Part shown: piece after piece, positions 47,057 through 60,734 of the stretch
Layout of the letters: every line of letters begins with the position of its first letter
Numbering within the stretch: position 1 is the first letter of the stretch
Assembly: GCA_963920705.1 (NCBI GenBank)
Contig: CAWUCO010000268.1
Coordinates: forward strand, 1,798,001 to 1,862,000
Direction: 5' to 3'
DNA: 64,000 bases
Source: Odiellus spinosus
Taxonomy: Eukaryota; Arthropoda; Arachnida; Opiliones; Phalangiidae
Notes under the pieces: model-generated
What the model was told of the DNA's origin: nothing
What the model saw: only the letters and a program-made list of their open reading frames with translations
The model's database searches: none
Position numbers and translations under genes: made by a program

Positions 47057-50000
47057 TCAGATAGACCAATATTTGCTCTTTCGAGTGGTCTTAATTTTGT
47101 CTAAATCGCTTAAAAATCAAAAGTTTTGTGTCCATTTGAATCCAATAATCTTGGATTTTTAAGTGTTTTTGCTTTATTTTAACCAATTTTATATTTGTCA
47201 CAATTTTGCAATTTAGACAAAACCAAAGTCATTCGAAAGAGCAATTAATGGACAGTCTAAATAATAAGAGTTTTCAAAAATCCGTTGAAAAACAAGAAAA
47301 ATATGGCCAATTCAAGAAATCATAGAATATCAAAATAGTCAAATTTCAGATTTTCAAAATTCGCTTTTTGATATTAGATGTTTTTTGAATTGTCCATATT
47401 TTCCATGTTTTTCAACGGATTTTCCAAAACTCTTGATTTTTAGATAGACCAATATTTGCTCTTTTAAATAGTCTTAATTTTGTCTAAATCGCTTAAAAAT
47501 CAAAAGTTTTGTGTCCATTTGAATCCAATAATCTTGGATTTTTAAGTGTTTTTGCTTAATTTTAACCAATTTTATATTTGTCACAATTTTGCAATTTAGA
47601 CAAAACCAAAGTCATTCGAAAGAGCAATTAATGGACAGTCTAAATAATAAGAGTTTTCAAAAATCCGTTGAAAAACAAGAAAAATATGGCCAATTCAAGA
47701 AATCATAGAATATCAAAATAGTCAAATTTCAGATTTTAAAAATTCGCTTTTTGATATTAGATGTTTTTTGAATTGTCCATATTTTAAATGTTTTTCAACG
47801 GATTTTCCAAAACTCTTGTTTTTTAGATAGACCAATATTTGCTCTTTCGAGTAGTCTTAATTTTGTCTAAATCGCTTAAAAATCAAAAGTTTTGTGTCCA
47901 TTTGAATCCAATAATCTTGGATTTTTAAGCGTTTTTGCTTAATTTTAACCAATTTTATATTGGTCACAATTTTGCAATTTAGACAAAACCAAAGTCATTC
48001 GAAAGAGCAATTAATGGACAGTCTAAATAACAAGAGTTTTCAAAAATCCGTTGAAAAACAAGAAAAATATGGCCAATTCAAGAAATCATAGAATATCAAA
48101 ATAGTCAAATTTCAGATTTTCAAAATTCGCTTTTTGATATTAGATGCTTTTTGAATTGTCCATATTTTCCATGTTTTTCAACGGATTTTCCAAAACTCTT
48201 GTTTTTTAGATAGACCAATATTTGCTCTTTCGAGTAGTCTTAATTTTGTCTAAATCGCTTAAAAATCAAAAGTTTTGTGTCCATTTGAATCCAATAATCT
48301 TGGATTTTTAAGCGTTTTTGCTTAATTTTAACCAATTTTATATTGGTCACAATTTTGCAATTTAGACAAAACCAAAGTCATTCGAAAGAGCAATTAATGG
48401 ACAGTCTAAATAACAAGAGTTTTCAAAAATCCGTTGAAAAACAAGAAAAATATGGCCAATTCAAGAAATCATAGAATATCAAAATAGTCAAATTTCAGAT
48501 TTTCAAAATTCGCTTTTTGATATTAGATGCTTTTTGAATTGTCCATATTTTCCATGTTTTTCAACGGATTTTCCAAAACTCTTGTTTTTTAGATAGACCA
48601 ATATTTGCTCTTTCGAGTGGTCTTAATTTTGTCTAAATCGCTTAAAAATCAAAAGTTTTGTGTCCATTTGAATCCAATAATCTTGGATTTTTAAGTGTTT
48701 TTGCTTAATTTTAACCAATTTTATATTTGTCACAATTTTGCAATTTAGAAAAAACCAAAGTCATTCGAAAGAGCAATTAATGGACAGTCTAAATCACAAG
48801 AGTTTTCAAAAATCCGTTGAAAAACAAGAAAAATATGGCCAATTCTAAAAACCATACAATATCAAAATAGTCAAATTTCAGATTTTAAAAATTCGCTTTT
48901 TGAAATTAGATGTTTTTTGAATTGGCTATATTTTCCATGTTTTTCAACGGATTTTCCAAAACTCTTGTTTTTTAGATAGACCAATATTTGCTCTTTCGAG
49001 TAGTCTTAATTTTGTCTAAATCGCTTAAAAATCAAAAGTTTTGTGTCCATTTGAATCCAATAATCTTGGATTTTTAAGTGTTTTTGCTTTATTTTAACCA
49101 ATTTTATATTTGTCACAATTTTGCAATTTAGACAAAACCAAAGTCATTCGAAAGAGCAATCAATGGACAGTCTAAATAATAAGAGTTTTCAAAAATCCGT
49201 TGAAAAACAAGAAAAATATGGCCAATTCAAGAAATCATAGAATATCAAAATAGTCAAATTTCAGATTTTCAAAATTCGCTTTTTGATATTAGATGTTTTT
49301 TGAATTGTCCATATTTTCCATGTTTTTCAAGGGATTTTCCAAAACTCTTGTTTTTTAGATAGACCAATATTTGCTCTTTCGAGTGGTCTTAATTTTGTCT
49401 AAATCGCTTAAAAATCAAAAGTTTTGTGTCCATTTGAATCCAATAATCTTGGATTTTTAAGTGTTTTTGCTATATTTTAACCGATTTTATATTTGTCACA
49501 ATTTTGCAATTTAGACAAAACCAAAGTCATTCGAAAGAGCAATTAATGGACAGTCTAGATAATAAGAGTTTTCAAAAATCCGTTGAAAAACAAGAAAAAT
49601 ATGGCCAATTCAAGAAATCATAGAATATCAAAATAGTCAAATTTCAGATTTTAAAAATTCGCTTTTTGATATTAGATGTTTTTTGAATTGGCCATATTTT
49701 TCTTGTTTTTCAACGGATTTTCCAAAACTCTTGTTTTTTAGATAGACCAATATTTGCTCTTTCGAGTGGTCTAATTTTGTCTAAATCGCTCTAAAATCAA
49801 AAGTTTTGTGTCCATTTGAATCCAATAATCTTGGATTTTTAAGCGTTTTTGCTTAATTTTAACCAATTTTATATTGGTCACAATTTTGCAATTTAGACAA
49901 AACCAAAGTCATTCGAAAGAGCAATTAATGGACAGTCTAAATAATAATAGTTTTCAAAAATCCGTTGAAAAACAAGAAAAATATGGTCAATTCAAGAAAT

Positions 50001-50488
50001 CATACAATATCAAAATAGTCAAATTTCAGATTTTAAAAATTTGCTTTTTGATATTAGATGTTTTTTGAATTGTCCATATTTTCCATGTTTTTCAACGGAT
50101 TTTCTAAAACTCTTGATTTTCAGATAGACCAATATTTGGTCTTTCGAGTAGTCTTAATTTTGTCTAAATCGCTTAAAAATCAAAAGTTTTGTGTCCATTT
50201 GAATCCAATAATCTTGGATTTTTAAGCGTTTTTGCTTAATTTTAACCAATTTTATATTGGTCACAATTTTGCAATTTAGACAAAACCAAAGTCATTCGAA
50301 AGAGCAATTAATGGACAGTCTAAATAATAAGAGTTTTCAAAAATCCGTTGAAAAACAAGAAAAATATGGCCAATTCAAGAAATCATAGAATATCAAAATA
50401 GTCAAATTTCAGATTTTAAAAATTCGCTTTTTGATATTAGATGTTTTTTGAATTGTCCATATTTTAAATGTTTTTCAACGGATTTTCC
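47043..50488 (+). repeat. 9-monomer duplication, copy 1 (3446 bp)
   Basis: Paired with 50489-53934 at a fixed offset of 3446 bp. Shared private markers include CTTTTAAATAG (47462/50908), TTTTAAATG (47783/51229), AAATCACAAG (48790/52236), GCTATATTTTAACCG (49469/52915), ATCGCTCTAAAATC (49784/53230) and ATTTGGTCTTTCG (50134/53580). I noticed no differences in the stretches compared, so it is likely recent. Confidence 0.9.
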
Positions 50489-53400
50489 AAAACTCTTGAT
50501 TTTCAGATAGACCAATATTTGCTCTTTCGAGTGGTCTTAATTTTGTCTAAATCGCTTAAAAATCAAAAGTTTTGTGTCCATTTGAATCCAATAATCTTGG
50601 ATTTTTAAGTGTTTTTGCTTTATTTTAACCAATTTTATATTTGTCACAATTTTGCAATTTAGACAAAACCAAAGTCATTCGAAAGAGCAATTAATGGACA
50701 GTCTAAATAATAAGAGTTTTCAAAAATCCGTTGAAAAACAAGAAAAATATGGCCAATTCAAGAAATCATAGAATATCAAAATAGTCAAATTTCAGATTTT
50801 CAAAATTCGCTTTTTGATATTAGATGTTTTTTGAATTGTCCATATTTTCCATGTTTTTCAACGGATTTTCCAAAACTCTTGATTTTTAGATAGACCAATA
50901 TTTGCTCTTTTAAATAGTCTTAATTTTGTCTAAATCGCTTAAAAATCAAAAGTTTTGTGTCCATTTGAATCCAATAATCTTGGATTTTTAAGTGTTTTTG
51001 CTTAATTTTAACCAATTTTATATTTGTCACAATTTTGCAATTTAGACAAAACCAAAGTCATTCGAAAGAGCAATTAATGGACAGTCTAAATAATAAGAGT
51101 TTTCAAAAATCCGTTGAAAAACAAGAAAAATATGGCCAATTCAAGAAATCATAGAATATCAAAATAGTCAAATTTCAGATTTTAAAAATTCGCTTTTTGA
51201 TATTAGATGTTTTTTGAATTGTCCATATTTTAAATGTTTTTCAACGGATTTTCCAAAACTCTTGTTTTTTAGATAGACCAATATTTGCTCTTTCGAGTAG
51301 TCTTAATTTTGTCTAAATCGCTTAAAAATCAAAAGTTTTGTGTCCATTTGAATCCAATAATCTTGGATTTTTAAGCGTTTTTGCTTAATTTTAACCAATT
51401 TTATATTGGTCACAATTTTGCAATTTAGACAAAACCAAAGTCATTCGAAAGAGCAATTAATGGACAGTCTAAATAACAAGAGTTTTCAAAAATCCGTTGA
51501 AAAACAAGAAAAATATGGCCAATTCAAGAAATCATAGAATATCAAAATAGTCAAATTTCAGATTTTCAAAATTCGCTTTTTGATATTAGATGCTTTTTGA
51601 ATTGTCCATATTTTCCATGTTTTTCAACGGATTTTCCAAAACTCTTGTTTTTTAGATAGACCAATATTTGCTCTTTCGAGTAGTCTTAATTTTGTCTAAA
51701 TCGCTTAAAAATCAAAAGTTTTGTGTCCATTTGAATCCAATAATCTTGGATTTTTAAGCGTTTTTGCTTAATTTTAACCAATTTTATATTGGTCACAATT
51801 TTGCAATTTAGACAAAACCAAAGTCATTCGAAAGAGCAATTAATGGACAGTCTAAATAACAAGAGTTTTCAAAAATCCGTTGAAAAACAAGAAAAATATG
51901 GCCAATTCAAGAAATCATAGAATATCAAAATAGTCAAATTTCAGATTTTCAAAATTCGCTTTTTGATATTAGATGCTTTTTGAATTGTCCATATTTTCCA
52001 TGTTTTTCAACGGATTTTCCAAAACTCTTGTTTTTTAGATAGACCAATATTTGCTCTTTCGAGTGGTCTTAATTTTGTCTAAATCGCTTAAAAATCAAAA
52101 GTTTTGTGTCCATTTGAATCCAATAATCTTGGATTTTTAAGTGTTTTTGCTTAATTTTAACCAATTTTATATTTGTCACAATTTTGCAATTTAGAAAAAA
52201 CCAAAGTCATTCGAAAGAGCAATTAATGGACAGTCTAAATCACAAGAGTTTTCAAAAATCCGTTGAAAAACAAGAAAAATATGGCCAATTCTAAAAACCA
52301 TACAATATCAAAATAGTCAAATTTCAGATTTTAAAAATTCGCTTTTTGAAATTAGATGTTTTTTGAATTGGCTATATTTTCCATGTTTTTCAACGGATTT
52401 TCCAAAACTCTTGTTTTTTAGATAGACCAATATTTGCTCTTTCGAGTAGTCTTAATTTTGTCTAAATCGCTTAAAAATCAAAAGTTTTGTGTCCATTTGA
52501 ATCCAATAATCTTGGATTTTTAAGTGTTTTTGCTTTATTTTAACCAATTTTATATTTGTCACAATTTTGCAATTTAGACAAAACCAAAGTCATTCGAAAG
52601 AGCAATCAATGGACAGTCTAAATAATAAGAGTTTTCAAAAATCCGTTGAAAAACAAGAAAAATATGGCCAATTCAAGAAATCATAGAATATCAAAATAGT
52701 CAAATTTCAGATTTTCAAAATTCGCTTTTTGATATTAGATGTTTTTTGAATTGTCCATATTTTCCATGTTTTTCAAGGGATTTTCCAAAACTCTTGTTTT
52801 TTAGATAGACCAATATTTGCTCTTTCGAGTGGTCTTAATTTTGTCTAAATCGCTTAAAAATCAAAAGTTTTGTGTCCATTTGAATCCAATAATCTTGGAT
52901 TTTTAAGTGTTTTTGCTATATTTTAACCGATTTTATATTTGTCACAATTTTGCAATTTAGACAAAACCAAAGTCATTCGAAAGAGCAATTAATGGACAGT
53001 CTAGATAATAAGAGTTTTCAAAAATCCGTTGAAAAACAAGAAAAATATGGCCAATTCAAGAAATCATAGAATATCAAAATAGTCAAATTTCAGATTTTAA
53101 AAATTCGCTTTTTGATATTAGATGTTTTTTGAATTGGCCATATTTTTCTTGTTTTTCAACGGATTTTCCAAAACTCTTGTTTTTTAGATAGACCAATATT
53201 TGCTCTTTCGAGTGGTCTAATTTTGTCTAAATCGCTCTAAAATCAAAAGTTTTGTGTCCATTTGAATCCAATAATCTTGGATTTTTAAGCGTTTTTGCTT
53301 AATTTTAACCAATTTTATATTGGTCACAATTTTGCAATTTAGACAAAACCAAAGTCATTCGAAAGAGCAATTAATGGACAGTCTAAATAATAATAGTTTT

Positions 53401-53934
53401 CAAAAATCCGTTGAAAAACAAGAAAAATATGGTCAATTCAAGAAATCATACAATATCAAAATAGTCAAATTTCAGATTTTAAAAATTTGCTTTTTGATAT
53501 TAGATGTTTTTTGAATTGTCCATATTTTCCATGTTTTTCAACGGATTTTCTAAAACTCTTGATTTTCAGATAGACCAATATTTGGTCTTTCGAGTAGTCT
53601 TAATTTTGTCTAAATCGCTTAAAAATCAAAAGTTTTGTGTCCATTTGAATCCAATAATCTTGGATTTTTAAGCGTTTTTGCTTAATTTTAACCAATTTTA
53701 TATTGGTCACAATTTTGCAATTTAGACAAAACCAAAGTCATTCGAAAGAGCAATTAATGGACAGTCTAAATAATAAGAGTTTTCAAAAATCCGTTGAAAA
53801 ACAAGAAAAATATGGCCAATTCAAGAAATCATAGAATATCAAAATAGTCAAATTTCAGATTTTAAAAATTCGCTTTTTGATATTAGATGTTTTTTGAATT
53901 GTCCATATTTTAAATGTTTTTCAACGGATTTTCC
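50489..53934 (+). repeat. 9-monomer duplication, copy 2 (3446 bp)
   Basis: The second tandem copy. The match to copy 1 continues past 53934 into a third partial copy (about 370 bp) until CAAGGG at about 54306, where copy 1 has CAACGG. Confidence 0.9.
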
Positions 53935-54444
53935 AAAACTCTTGATTTTCAGATAGACCAATATTTGCTCTTTCGAGTGGTCTTAATTTTGTCTAAATCG
54001 CTTAAAAATCAAAAGTTTTGTGTCCATTTGAATCCAATAATCTTGGATTTTTAAGTGTTTTTGCTTTATTTTAACCAATTTTATATTTGTCACAATTTTG
54101 CAATTTAGACAAAACCAAAGTCATTCGAAAGAGCAATTAATGGACAGTCTAAATAATAAGAGTTTTCAAAAATCCGTTGAAAAACAAGAAAAATATGGCC
54201 AATTCAAGAAATCATAGAATATCAAAATAGTCAAATTTCAGATTTTCAAAATTCGCTTTTTGATATTAGATGTTTTTTGAATTGTCCATATTTTCCATGT
54301 TTTTCAAGGGATTTTCCAAAACTCTTGTTTTTTAGATAGACCAATATTTGCTCTTTCGAGTGGTCTTAATTTTGTCTAAATCGCTTAAAAATCAAAAGTT
54401 TTGTGTCCATTTGAATCCAATAATCTTGGATTTTTAAGTGTTTT

Positions 54445-55770
54445 TGCTTTATTTTAACCAATTTTATATTGGTCACAATTTTGCAATTTAGACAAAACCA
54501 AAGTCATTCGAAAGAGCAATTAATGGACAGTCTAAATAATAAGAGTTTTCAAAAATCCGTTGAAAAACAAGAAAAATATGGCCAATTCAAGAAATCATAG
54601 AATATCAAAATAGTCAAATTTCAGATTTTAAAAATTCGCTTTTTGATATTAGATGTTTTTTGAATTGTCCATATTTTAAATGTTTTTCAACGGATTTTCC
54701 AAAACTCTTGATTTTCAGATAGACCAATATTTGCTCTTTCGAGTGGTCTTAATTTTGTCTAAATCGCTTAAAAATCAAAAGTTTTGTGTCCATTTGAATC
54801 CAATAATCTTGGATTTTTAAGTGTTTTTGCTTTATTTTTGATATTAGATGTTTTTTGAATTGGCCATATTTTTCTTGTTTTTCAACGGATTTTTGAAAAC
54901 TCTTATTATTTAGACTGTCCATTAATTGCTCTTTCGAATGACTTTGGTTTTGTCTAAATTGCAAAATTGTGACAAATATAAAATTGGTTAAAATAAAGCA
55001 AAAACGCTTAAAAATCCAAGATTATTGGATTCAAATGGACACAAAACTTTTGATTTTTAAGCGATTTAGACAAAATTAAGACTACTCGAAATAGCAAATA
55101 TTGGTCTATCTAAAAATCAAGAGTTTTGGAAAATCCGTTGAAAAACATGGAAAATATGGACAATTCAAAAAACATCTAATATCAAAAAGCGAATTTTGAA
55201 AATCTGAAATTTGACTATTTTGATATTCTATGATTTCTTGAATTGGCCATATTTTTCTTGTTTTTCAACGGATTTTTGAAAACTCGATTTATTTAGACTG
55301 TCCATTAATTGCTCTTTCGAATGACTTTGGTTTTGTCTAAATTGCAAAATATTGACCAATATAAAATTGGTTAATATTAAGCAAAAACGCTTAAAAATCC
55401 AAGATTATTGGATTCAAATGGACACAAAACTTTTGATTTTTAAGCGATTTAGACAACATTAAGACCACTCGAAAGAGCAAATATTGGTCTATCTGAAAAT
55501 CAAGAGTTTTGGAAAATCCGTTGAAAAACATGGAAAATATGGACAATTCAAAAAGCATCTAATATCATAAAGCGAATTTTAAAAATCTGAAATTTGACTA
55601 TTTTGATATTCTATGATTTCTTGAATTGGCCATATTTTTCTTGTTTTTCAACGGATTTTTGAAAACTCTTATTATTTAGACTGTCCATTAATTGCTCTTT
55701 CGAATGACTTTGGTTTTGTCTAAATTGCAAAATTGTGACAAATATAAAATTGGTTAAAATAAAGCAAAAA
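54445..55770. repeat. Inversion-breakpoint duplication, copy 2 (with deletion)
   Basis: Carries J5. Reverse-side matches to copy 1 include ACTC(G/T)ATTTATTTAGAC (55283/46281), GGTTAATATTAAGC (55369/46366) and ATATCATAAAGCG (55562/46560). Private changes: CGAAATAGC (55087) and CAAAATATTGACC (55345). Confidence 0.82.
54829..54842. other. Orientation switch J5 with a ~189-bp deletion; copy of J3
   Basis: The linker stops at GCTTTATTTT and is joined directly to TGATATTAGATG, the start of arm B, which then runs into reverse-complement arm A just as at J3. Aligned to J3, the bases corresponding to 45649-45837 (rest of the linker, all of arm A and the spacer, about 189 bp) are missing. A short T-run is shared at the two ends of the deletion. 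Confidence 0.88.
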
Positions 55771-58041
55771 CGCTTAAAAATCCAAGATTATTGGATTCAA
55801 ATGGACACAAAACTTTTGATTTTTAAGCGATTTAGACAACATTAAGACCACTCGAAAGAGCAAATATTGGTCTATCTGAAAATCAAGAGTTTTGGAAAAT
55901 CCGTTGAAAAACATGGAAAATATGGACAATTCAAAAAGCATCTAATATCAAAAAGCGAATTTTGAAAATCTGAAATTTGACTATTTTGATATTCTATAAT
56001 TTCTTGAATTGGCCATATTTTTCTTGTTTTCAACGGATTTTTGAAAACTCTTATTATTTAGACTGTCCATTAATTGCTCTTTCGAATGACTTTGGTTTTG
56101 TCTAAATTGCAAAATTGTGACAAATATAAAATTGGTTAAAATAAAGCAAAAACACTTAAAAATCCAAGATTATTGGATTCAAATGGACACAAAACTTTTG
56201 ATTTTTAAGCGATTTAGACAAAATTAAGACCACTCGAAAGAGCAAATATTGGTCTATCTAAAAAACAAGAGTTTTGGAAAATCCGTTGAAAAACATGGAA
56301 AATATAGCCAATTCAAAAAACATCTAATATCAAAAAGCGAATTTTTAAAATCTGAAATTTGACTATTTTGATATTCTATGATTTCTTGAATTGGCCATAT
56401 TTTTCTTGTTTTTCAACGGATTTTTGAAAACTCTTATTATTTAGACTGTCCATTAATTGCTCTTTCGAATGACTTTGGTTTTGTCTAAATTGCAAAATTG
56501 TGACAAATATAAAATTGGTTAAAATAAAGCAAAAACACTTAAAAATCCAAGATTATTGGATTCAAATGGACACAAAACTTTTGATTTTTAAGCGATTTAG
56601 ACAAAATTAAGACCACTCGAAAGAGCAAATATTGGTCTATCTAAAAAACAAGAGTTTTGGAAAATCCGTTGAAAAACGTGGAAAATATAGCCAATTCAAA
56701 AAACATCTAATATCAAAAAGCGAATTTTGAAAATCTGAAATTTGACTATTTTGATATTCTATGATTTCTTGAATTGGCCATATTTTTCTTGTTTTTCAAC
56801 GGATTTTTGAAAACTCTTATTATTTAGACTGTCCATTAATTGCTCTTTCGAATGACTTTGGTTTTGTCTAAATTGCAAAATTGTGACAAATATAAAATTG
56901 GTTAAAATTAAGCAAAAACGCTTAAAAATCCAAGATTATTGGATTAAAATGGACACAAAACTTTTGATTTGTAAGCGATTTAGACAAAATTAAGACCACT
57001 CGAAAGAGCAAATATTGGTCTATCTGAAAATCAAGAGTTTTGGAAAATCCGTTGAAAAACATGGAAAATATGGACAATTCAAAAAGCATCTAATATCATA
57101 AAGCGAATTTTAAAAATCTGAAATTTGACTATTTTGATATTCTATGATTTCTTGAATTGGCCATATTTTTCTTGTTTTTCAACGGATTTTTGAAAACTCT
57201 TATTATTTAGACTGTCCATTAATTGCTCTTTCGAATGACTTTGGTTTTGTCTAAATTGCAAAATTGTGACAAATATAAAATTGGTTAAAATAAAGCAAAA
57301 ACGCTTAAAAATCCAAGATTATTGGATTCAAATGGACACAAAACTTTTGATTTTTAAGCGATTTAGACAACATTAAGACCACTCGAAAGAGCAAATATTG
57401 GTCTATCTGAAAATCAAGAGTTTTGGAAAATCCGTTGAAAAACATGGAAAATATGGACAATTCAAAAAGCATCTAATATCAAAAAGCGAATTTTGAAAAT
57501 CTGAAATTTGACTATTTTGATATTCTATAATTTCTTGAATTGGCCATATTTTTCTTGTTTTCAACGGATTTTTGAAAACTCTTATTATTTAGACTGTCCA
57601 TTAATTGCTCTTTCGAATGACTTTGGTTTTGTCTAAATTGCAAAATTGTGACAAATATAAAATTGGTTAAAATAAAGCAAAAACACTTAAAAATCCAAGA
57701 TTATTGGATTCAAATGGACACAAAACTTTTGAATTTTAAGCGATTTAGACAAAAATTAAGACCACTCGAAAGAGCAAATATTGGTCTATCTAAAAAACAA
57801 GAGTTTTGGAAAATCCGTTGAAAAACATGGAAAATATAGCCAATTCAAAAAACATCTAATATCAAAAAGTGAATTTTTAAAATCTGAAATTTGACTATTT
57901 TGATATTCTATGATTTCTTGAATTGGCCATATTTTTCTTGTTTTTCAACGGATTTTTGAAAACTCTTATTATTTAGACTGTCCATTAATTGCTCTTTCGA
58001 ATGACTTTGGTTTTGTCTAAATTGCAAAATTGTGACAAATA
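55490..58041 (-). repeat. 4-mer-offset duplication in the reverse block (55490-56510 and 57020-58041)
   Basis: Sequences 1531 bp apart share ATATCATAAAGCG (55562/57093), CTATAATTTCTTG (55995/57526) and the 1-bp deletion TTCTTGTTTTCAACGG (56021/57552). The second copy has private AAAAATTAAGACC (57752) and AAAAAGTGAATTT (57864). Confidence 0.82.
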
Positions 58042-58433
58042 TAAAATTGGTAAAAAATTAAGCAAAAACGCTTAAAAGTCCAAGATTATTGGATTCAAAT
58101 GGACACAAAACTTTTGATTTTTAAGCGATTTAGACAAAATTAAGACCACTCGAAAGAGCAAATATTGGTCTATCTAAAAAACAAGAGTTTTGGAAAATCC
58201 GTTGAAAAACATGGAAAATATGGACAATTCAAAAAACATCTAATATCAAAAAGCGAATTTTTAAAATCTGAAATTTGACTATTTTGATATTGTATGATTT
58301 CTTGAATTGGCCATATTTTTCTTGTTTTTCAACGGATTTTTGAAAACTCTATTTATTTAGACTGTCCATTAATTGCTCTTTCGAATGACTTTGGTTTTGT
58401 CTAAATTGCAAAATTGTGACCAATATAAAATTG

Positions 58434-60734
58434 GTTAATATTAAGCAAAAACGCTTAAAAATCCAAGATTATTGGATTCAAATGGACACAAAACTTTTGA
58501 TTTTTAAGCGATTTAGACAACATTAAGACCACTCGAAAGAGCAAATATTGGTCTATCTGAAAATCAAGAGTTTTGGAAAATCCGTTGAAAAACATGGAAA
58601 ATATGGACAATTCAAAAAGCATCTAATATCAAAAAGCGAATTTTGAAAATCTGAAATTTGACTATTTTGATATTCTATGATTTCTTGAATTGGCCATATT
58701 TTTCTTGTTTTTCAACGGATTTTTGAAAACTCTTATTATTTAGACTGTCCATTAATTGCTCTTTCGAATGACTTTGGTTTTGTCTAAATTGCAAAATTGT
58801 GACAAATATAAAATTGGTTAAAATAAAGCAAAAACGCTTAAAAATCCAAGATTATTGGATTCAAATGGACACAAAACTTTTGATTTTTAAGCGATTTAGA
58901 CAACATTAAGACCACTCGAAAGAGCAAATATTGGTCTATCTGAAAATCAAGAGTTTTGGAAAATCCGTTGAAAAACATGGAAAATATGGACAATTCAAAA
59001 AAACATCTAATATCAAAAAGCGAATTTTTAAAATCTGAAATTTGACTATTTTGATATTGTATGATTTCTTGAATTGGCCATATTTTTCTTGTTTTTCAAC
59101 GGATTTTTGAAAACTCTTATTATTTAGACTGTCCATTAATTGCTCTTTCGAATGACTTTGGTTTTGTCTAAATTGCAAAATTGTGACCAATATAAAATTG
59201 GTTAATATTAAGCAAAAACGCTTAAAAATCCAAGATTATTGGATTCAAATGGACACAAAACTTTTGATTTTTAAGCGATTTAGACAACATTAAGACCACT
59301 CGAAAGAGCAAATATTGGTCTATCTGAAAATCAAGAGTTTTGGAAAATCCGTTGAAAAACATGGAAAATATGGACAATTCAAAAAGCATCTAATATCAAA
59401 AAGCGAATTTTGAAAATCTGAAATTTGACTATTTTGATATTCTATGATTTCTTGAATTGGCCATATTTTTCTTGTTTTTCAACGGATTTTTGAAAACTCT
59501 TATTATTTAGACTGTCCATTAATTGCTCTTTCGAATGACTTTGGTTTTGTCTAAATTGCAAAATTGTGACAAATATAAAATTGGTTAAAATAAAGCAAAA
59601 ACGCTTAAAAATCCAAGATTATTGGATTCAAATGGACACAAAACTTTTGATTTTTAAGCGATTTAGACAACATTAAGACCACTCGAAAGAGCAAATATTG
59701 GTCTATCTGAAAATCAAGAGTTTTGGAAAATCCGTTGAAAAACATGGAAAATATGGACAATTCAAAAAAACATCTAATATCAAAAAGCGAATTTTGAAAA
59801 TCTGAAATTTGACTATTTTGATATTGTATGATTTCTTGAATTGGCCATATTTTTCTTGTTTTTCAACGGATTTTTGAAAACTCTTATTATTTAGACTGTC
59901 CATTAATTGCTCTTTCGAATGACTTTGGTTTTGTCTAAATTGCAAAATTGTGACCAATATAAAATTGGTTAATATTAAGCAAAAACGCTTAAAAATCCAA
60001 GATTATTGGATTCAAATGGACACAAAACTTTTGATTTTTAAGCGATTTAGACAACATTAAGACCACTCGAAAAAGCGAATATTGGTCTATCTGAAAATCA
60101 AGAGTTTTGGAAAATCCGTTGAAAAACATGGAAAATATGGACAATTCAAAAAGCATCTAATATCAAAAAGCGAATTTTGAAAATCTGAAATTTGACTATT
60201 TTGATATTCTATGATTTCTTGAATTGGCCATATTTTTCTTGTTTTTCAACGGATTTTTGAAAACTCTTATTATTTAGACTGTCCATTAATTGCTCTTTCG
60301 AATGACTTTGGTTTTGTCTAAATTGCAAAATTGTGACAAATATAAAATTGGTTAAAATAAAGCAAAAACGCTTAAAAATCCAAGATTATTGGATTCAAAT
60401 GGACACAAAACTTTTGATTTTTAAGCGATTTAGACAACATTAAGACCACTCGAAAGAGCAAATATTGGTCTATCTGAAAATCAAGAGTTTTGGAAAATCC
60501 GTTGAAAAACATGGAAAATATGGACAATTCAAAAAACATCTAATATCAAAAAGCGAATTTTTAAAATCTGAAATTTGACTATTTTGATATTGTATGATTT
60601 CTTGAATTAGCCATATTTTTCTTGTTTTTCAACGGATTTTTGAAAACTCTTATTATTTATACTGTCCATTAATTGCTCTTTCGAATGACTTTGGTTTTGT
60701 CTAAATTGCAAAATTGTGACAAATATAAAATTGG
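58434..60734 (-). repeat. Dimer HOR, three copies of 767 bp
   Basis: The GGTTAATATTAAGC monomer type alternates with the GGTTAAAATAAAGC type; the former is at 58434, 59201 and 59968. All carry GACAACATTAAG. Copies differ by small changes such as TTCAAAAAAAC versus TTCAAAAAAC and AAAAAGCGAATATTGG near 60071. Confidence 0.85.

Larger units (their letters stand above)
47043..54838 (+). repeat. Forward block 3 (about 20 monomers) holding the tandem 9-mer
   Basis: Forward monomers begin mid arm B. Nearly all of the block is two tandem copies of a 9-monomer unit of 3446 bp, plus the start of a third that soon diverges at a CAAGGG variant (about 54306). The block ends abruptly in the linker at GCTTTATTTT, joined to the start of arm B. 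Confidence 0.93.

Noticed and set aside
41186..54842. Insertion of a mobile element at the orientation switches
   Set aside because: Every joint is satellite to satellite within homologous arms or linker; no foreign bases, terminal repeats or target-site duplications were seen.
54749..54964. 71-codon minus-strand frame with a different C-terminus
   Set aside because: A chimera created by the 189-bp deletion at switch J5; the frame joins arm A to linker sequence by chance.
58936..59190. 84-codon minus-strand frames (also 59703-59957) extending through both arms
   Set aside because: These arise where an extra A in TTCAAAAAAAC keeps the frame open between spacer and arm B. The C-terminal part is just arm B sequence, and the two copies are related by the dimer HOR.
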